Source: Rhodanobacter sp. (lineage in GTDB: Bacteria > Pseudomonadota > Gammaproteobacteria > Xanthomonadales > Rhodanobacteraceae). Taken from it: a DNA stretch of 9,402 nucleotides. Numbering within the stretch: the first letter of the stretch is position 1; each line of letters begins with the position of its first letter. The position numbers and the translations under genes were made by a program. Below, one piece after another: positions 6,505 through 9,402 of the stretch. A model generated the notes under the pieces. The model made no database searches, was not told the DNA's origin, and saw only the letters and a list, made by a program, of their open reading frames with translations. The DNA lies in NCBI GenBank assembly GCA_026193555.1, contig JAPHUU010000464.1, positions 1 to 9,402 on the forward strand. Reading direction: 5' to 3'.

Positions 6505-6577
6505 GTAGGAGCGCACCCTGTGCGCGATGCTTTTGCATAACATGACGAAGAGCATCGCGCACAGGGTGCGCTCCTAC
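6505..6577. repeat. Inverted pair of GTAG-type REP units (BIME-like), probable bidirectional terminator
   Basis: Two 27-base arms, 6505-6531 and 6551-6577, are perfect reverse complements. With a few extra pairs, including a G-U, they leave a loop of about 13 bases. Each arm starts (reading inward) with GTAG, then GAGCGCAC, CCT, GTGCGC, so each also contains its own 6-bp hairpin (6511-6525 and 6557-6571). GTAG followed by a short palindrome is the hallmark of REP units mobilised by RAYT transposases, such as the SMAG repeats of Stenotrophomonas. The element fills the gap between the M56 gene and the convergent regA, starting 25 bases after one stop codon and ending 3 bases from the other. It could end transcription on both strands. 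Confidence 0.88.
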
Positions 6578-6580
6578 GGT

Positions 6581-7168
6581 TCAATCCTCGCGATCAGGAC
6601 GTTCGCGCACCGGATGCTTGCTCAGCTTGCGCTGCAGGGTGCGCCGATGCATGCCGAGCTTGCGTGCCGTTTCGGAGATGTTGCCGTCGCATTCGGTCAG
6701 CACGCGCTGGATGTGTTCCCATTCGAGTCTACGCAATGCAAGCGGCGCCTCGGGTGCGTCGGGCGGTTCGTTCTCGTCGGGGTCGCTGCTGTCGCCATCG
6801 AGCAAGGCGCGCACCACCGCATCGGCATCCACCGGCTTGGACAGATAGTCGTGGGCGCCGCGCTTGATGGCCTCCACTGCGGTGGCGATCGAGGCGTAAC
6901 CGGTGAGCAGCAGCACGCGCACGTCGGGCACCAGGGCATGCAGTTCGGGAATCAGCCGCAGGCCATTCTCCTCGCCCAGCTTGAGGTCGAGCACGCAGTA
7001 ACGCGGGCGGTGCTGCCGCGTCAGCATACGGGCCTCATCGAAATTGGTGGCGGTGATCACCTCGAACCCGCGCGAGTTGAGCGCACGCGCGAGTACGCGC
7101 AGAAAGGTGGGATCGTCGTCGACCAGCAGCAGCGGGCGCGCCATGGCAGCTTGGGGCAACTCGGTCAT
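6581..7168 (-). CDS. regA: RegA/PrrA/ActR/RoxR-family response regulator
   Basis: This is the response regulator of a global redox two-component system. In the family it controls respiration, denitrification, carbon and nitrogen fixation or cyanide-insensitive oxidase genes. Numbering is from the ATG at 7168 (195 residues). The receiver domain covers about 12-124, with acidic cluster DDD 17-19, phospho-acceptor D61 (CVLDLKLGEENGL), T89 and K111 (YLSKPV). A Pro/acid-rich linker (about 127-143) follows. The Fis-type helix-turn-helix (about 148-188) contains LEWEHIQRVLTECDGN and ISETARKLGMHRRTLQRKL, which is nearly diagnostic for RegA. A GTG immediately upstream (7171) is an alternative start: GAGG lies 7 bases before it and 10 before the ATG. 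The RegB-type kinase is upstream on the same strand, 131 bases away. Confidence 0.93.
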   Translation of the reverse strand: MTELPQAAMARPLLLVDDDPTFLRVLARALNSRGFEVITATNFDEARMLTRQHRPRYCVLDLKLGEENGLRLIPELHALVPDVRVLLLTGYASIATAVEAIKRGAHDYLSKPVDADAVVRALLDGDSSDPDENEPPDAPEAPLALRRLEWEHIQRVLTECDGNISETARKLGMHRRTLQRKLSKHPVRERPDRED

Positions 7169-7299
7169 CACGGTGTTTCCTCAAGATGGATCAGTTGTTC
7201 ATTGTTGCCGGTTGCGGTGGAGCTTGCACGCATGGCGCCACATGCGGTCGGCCGACGGATGGCCAACGGCAATGGGGAGCGGGGGTTTCCCGGCAGGGT

Positions 7300-8571
7300 T
7301 CACTTTTCGGCAATCACCGCAAGTGGCAGGCGCAGGCGCAATTCCGCACCATGTGCCACGTTGACGGCGATCAGTTCGCCGTCCAGACGCTCGGCCGTCG
7401 CTTCCGCCAGAGCCAGCCCGATGCCGAGCCCCGCCTGCTTCTGTGTCTGTCCGATCAACTGCGGCTGGCCGGTGGGCGTGAAGCCGGGGCCGTGATCGCG
7501 CACGCAAAATTGCAGCCAGTGATCGTCACGCAGCACCTGAAATGACACCACGTTCGAGTCGAGGCTGGCCGAAGCATCGGCCGCGTTGTTGAGCAGGTTC
7601 AGCAGGGCGTGGCGCAGTCCTGGTGGCGTGCGCAAGCGCAGTCCCGCGGTGCGTTGGTCCAGTTCGAGGGTCAGCTCGGCCTCGGGTCGCAACAATTGGA
7701 ATCGCTCCAGGCAGCCGTGGATGAACTCGCCCACGCTCAGTCGCTCCGGTTCCTGTGACAGCTGCGCCTTGCCGAACGCGACCATTTCGCGAAGGATCGT
7801 GCGGCAGCGGTCCACCTGGCCTTCCAGCAGCGTCAGGTCCTCGGCGAGAGCGGTATCGGTGGCATGTTCGCGACGCATTTCGGGCAGCAGCGTGCGCATC
7901 GTCGACAACGGGGTGTTCAGCTCGTGCGCCGCGCCGGCAGCCTGGGTGGCGATCGCCAGGATGCCTTCGTCGCGCAGGGCTCGCTCGCGCACGCGCTGCA
8001 CTTCCAGCTGTTGCATGCGTACCGCGCGCGCCAGACGGTTGATGAAAAAGCCGAGCAGCAAGGCGGTGATCGCGAAATTCACCCCCATGCCGATATCACG
8101 CAGGGACTCACCCTCGCTGCTGTTGAGCGGCAGCGGCAGTGACACGTGCGGTACCAGCAGGGCCAGATAGGCGACACCGGCCAGCATCGATACCACCAGC
8201 AGCGCGCGCACCGATAGTGCGGCCGCACTGAGTGCGATCGGCACTACCAGCAAGGTGATGAAAGGATTGCTGGCACCACCGGTGAAATAGAGCAGGTAGC
8301 ACAACACCAGCGTATCGACGGCGATGTGTCCGACCGTTTCCCACTCACGCACCGGCCAGGGTTGCCTCAGCCGCCATGCGGCAAGCACGGCGAAAATGGC
8401 CAGCAAGCCGATGCCGACCAGCAGCGGCAGCACCGGGATCGCCAGATGCATCCATTCGGAGCAGACCAGCACCGCCACGCTCTGTCCGGCAATGGCACAC
8501 AGCCGCAGCCAGGCCAGGGTGCGGGCCAGTGCGTACGGTCCTACCCGGCGCTTGACGATCTGATTTGGCAT
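7300..8571 (-). CDS. regB: RegB/PrrB/RoxS-family redox sensor histidine kinase
   Basis: This is the inner-membrane kinase partner of RegA, 423 residues. The N-terminal 180 residues hold about six hydrophobic segments. GGASNPF at 98-104 matches the GGxxNPF heptapeptide linked to ubiquinone sensing in RegB. The H-box is AAGAAHELNTPLSTM with H216. C256 in QVDRCRTIL lies exactly 40 residues after it, the same spacing as H225/C265 in Rhodobacter capsulatus RegB, where C265 is the redox-active thiol. The ATPase domain has N-box LLNLLNNAADAS (about 323-334), G1 RDHGPG (358-363) and G2 GLGIGLALA (381-389), all intact. The start at 8571 gives the usual family N-terminus, but no strong Shine-Dalgarno is visible. 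RegA follows after 131 bases and a POT transporter precedes it by 67 bases. Confidence 0.94.
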   Translation of the reverse strand: MPNQIVKRRVGPYALARTLAWLRLCAIAGQSVAVLVCSEWMHLAIPVLPLLVGIGLLAIFAVLAAWRLRQPWPVREWETVGHIAVDTLVLCYLLYFTGGASNPFITLLVVPIALSAAALSVRALLVVSMLAGVAYLALLVPHVSLPLPLNSSEGESLRDIGMGVNFAITALLLGFFINRLARAVRMQQLEVQRVRERALRDEGILAIATQAAGAAHELNTPLSTMRTLLPEMRREHATDTALAEDLTLLEGQVDRCRTILREMVAFGKAQLSQEPERLSVGEFIHGCLERFQLLRPEAELTLELDQRTAGLRLRTPPGLRHALLNLLNNAADASASLDSNVVSFQVLRDDHWLQFCVRDHGPGFTPTGQPQLIGQTQKQAGLGIGLALAEATAERLDGELIAVNVAHGAELRLRLPLAVIAEK

Positions 8572-8597
8572 GGCGGGTGAGCGGTTGGTCGGGTGCC

Positions 8598-8622
8598 GCG
8601 GCCCGCTTGCGCTGCGGGCCGC
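8598..8622. terminator. GC-rich stem-loop between the POT transporter and regB
   Basis: GCGGCCCGC (8598-8606) and GCGGGCCGC (8614-8622) are perfect 9-base inverted arms around a 7-base loop. On the minus strand it comes after the transporter stop codon and before regB. No T-tract follows, so it is not a canonical intrinsic terminator. It may attenuate read-through or protect the transcript end. Confidence 0.4.
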
Positions 8623-8638
8623 AAGGTCACCACCGTGA

Positions 8639-9402
8639 TCATTGTTCCGAACGGACGGTCGGCAGCGGAGTGTCGGTGGCGATGCTGTGCGCGTGATGCT
8701 CGGCGGACAGCTTTTTCATCAGCGGCAATACGGCCAGCGCGATCACGGTGCAGGCGACGCCGGCCCAGCCCAGCTTGGCAAACAAGGCGGTGTAGATCGG
8801 CATGGTCTGCAGCGGGTCGGTGATGTTTTGCGGGATGCTGGCGAAATTGGCGACGATGCCGCCAAGGTACTGGGAGACGCCGGAGGCAACGAAATAGGCG
8901 CCCATCATGAAGCCGCCCATCCGTTCCGGCACATAGCGCGCAATCATCGCCAGACCCAGGCCGCTGACCAGCAGTTCACCCAGCGACGAGGCGCCGTAAC
9001 CCCACACCATCACCCATGACGTGGTCTTGCCGTCGATGGCGAAATGGTTGGCCCAGCTGTAGATGAAGAAGCCCAGCGCCACGGCGGCGAAGCCCAGCGC
9101 GAACTTGGTCGCGATCGACATGTCCTTGCCGTTGCGTCCCGCGGCGTTGTAGATCAGCGCCAGGATCGGGCTGAGGATGAAGATCCAGATCGGGTTGAAC
9201 GACTGGAACTGCGCCGGTGACCAGTTCCACAGATGGAAGCCGAAAATGTCGAAGCTCGGGTTCACGTTGCGCAGGGCGAACAGGTTCAACGAGGTCGACA
9301 TCTGCTGGTAGAAGATGAAGAAGAACACCGTCTGCACGGTGAGCACCAGCGCGGCGATCAGGCCCGCGCGCTCGGAGCGTTCGCTGCTGCTGATCGTCGA
9401 CA
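8639..9402 (-). CDS. POT/PTR-family proton-coupled peptide transporter (C-terminal 253 residues, cut by window edge)
   Basis: This is an inner-membrane proton-coupled oligopeptide transporter (DtpA/DtpB/YjdL-like). The frame is open from the window edge to the TGA at 8641-8639. Family signatures are the helix FFFIFYQQMSTSLNLFA (about 26-42 of the visible part), the FQSFNPIWIFILSPILA segment (65-81, matching the family FQSxNP motif) and GELLVSGLGLAMI (141-153, where the family usually has GELxxSPxGL). About six membrane segments are visible, the C-terminal half of a POT protein, ending in a hydrophilic tail LSAEHHAHSIATDTPLP. The GTG at 9346 is not the start, because in-frame coding continues upstream to 9400. 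It is on the same strand as regB but separated by a stem-loop. Substrate preference cannot be read from this part. Confidence 0.92.
   Translation of the reverse strand, partial: STISSSERSERAGLIAALVLTVQTVFFFIFYQQMSTSLNLFALRNVNPSFDIFGFHLWNWSPAQFQSFNPIWIFILSPILALIYNAAGRNGKDMSIATKFALGFAAVALGFFIYSWANHFAIDGKTTSWVMVWGYGASSLGELLVSGLGLAMIARYVPERMGGFMMGAYFVASGVSQYLGGIVANFASIPQNITDPLQTMPIYTALFAKLGWAGVACTVIALAVLPLMKKLSAEHHAHSIATDTPLPTVRSEQ

Noticed and set aside
7169..7299. The 131-base gap between regB and regA, with a possible tiny ORF (MWRHACKLHRNRQQ)
   Set aside because: The 14-codon reading has no clear ribosome site. I see no convincing promoter, hairpin or repeat in the gap apart from the regA Shine-Dalgarno.
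6527..7495. A 322-codon open frame on the plus strand
   Set aside because: It begins in the REP loop and runs antisense to regA and the end of regB. The composition is unlike a real protein and the minus-strand genes carry all the expected motifs.
1..9402. CRISPR arrays, tRNA or rRNA genes, insertion sequences, prophage or toxin-antitoxin modules
   Set aside because: No regularly spaced repeats, cloverleaf sequences, transposase motifs or small paired toxin genes were found. The only repeat structure is the REP pair and its possible eroded copy.

Overview
The window is a GC-rich stretch of gammaproteobacterial chromosome. Four things point to the Xanthomonadales, most likely the Rhodanobacteraceae: codon use, the overlapping tesA/ybbA pair, the GTAG-type REP element and the RegB/RegA pair. 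The genus is my inference. No phage, transposase, CRISPR, tRNA or rRNA is visible. Every gap between genes is under 200 bases.

Layout. Positions 1-408 (minus) hold the N-terminal part of a YbbA-type ABC ATPase, divergent from tesA (407-1114, plus), a secreted SGNH lysophospholipase/thioesterase; the two start codons overlap. Next on the plus strand is a two-component pair, an OmpR-type response regulator (1137-1868) and a short histidine kinase with almost no periplasmic loop (1890-2921). A perfect palindrome lies just upstream of the regulator. Facing them on the minus strand is a single-chain 3-oxoacid CoA-transferase (3001-4359), with the usual bacterial A and B subunits fused in one ORF.

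Divergent from the transferase is a BlaI-type repressor (4538-4909) overlapping an M56 (BlaR1-type) membrane metallopeptidase (4896-6479). Two BlaI-like operators sit over the predicted promoter. The peptidase has no penicillin-binding domain and ends in a segment resembling an STN (secretin/TonB short N-terminal) domain. An inverted pair of REP units (6505-6577) separates it from a convergent minus-strand block: RegA-type regulator (6581-7168), RegB-type redox sensor kinase (7300-8571) and the C-terminal part of a POT-family peptide transporter (8639-9402, cut by the window edge).

Overall this is a housekeeping region rich in signal transduction, with three independent sensing modules: an intramembrane-type two-component system, a BlaI/M56 proteolytic relay and a quinone/thiol redox two-component system. 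The parts that look least ordinary are the BlaI/M56 module with its replaced sensor, the degenerate kinase and the fused CoA-transferase.
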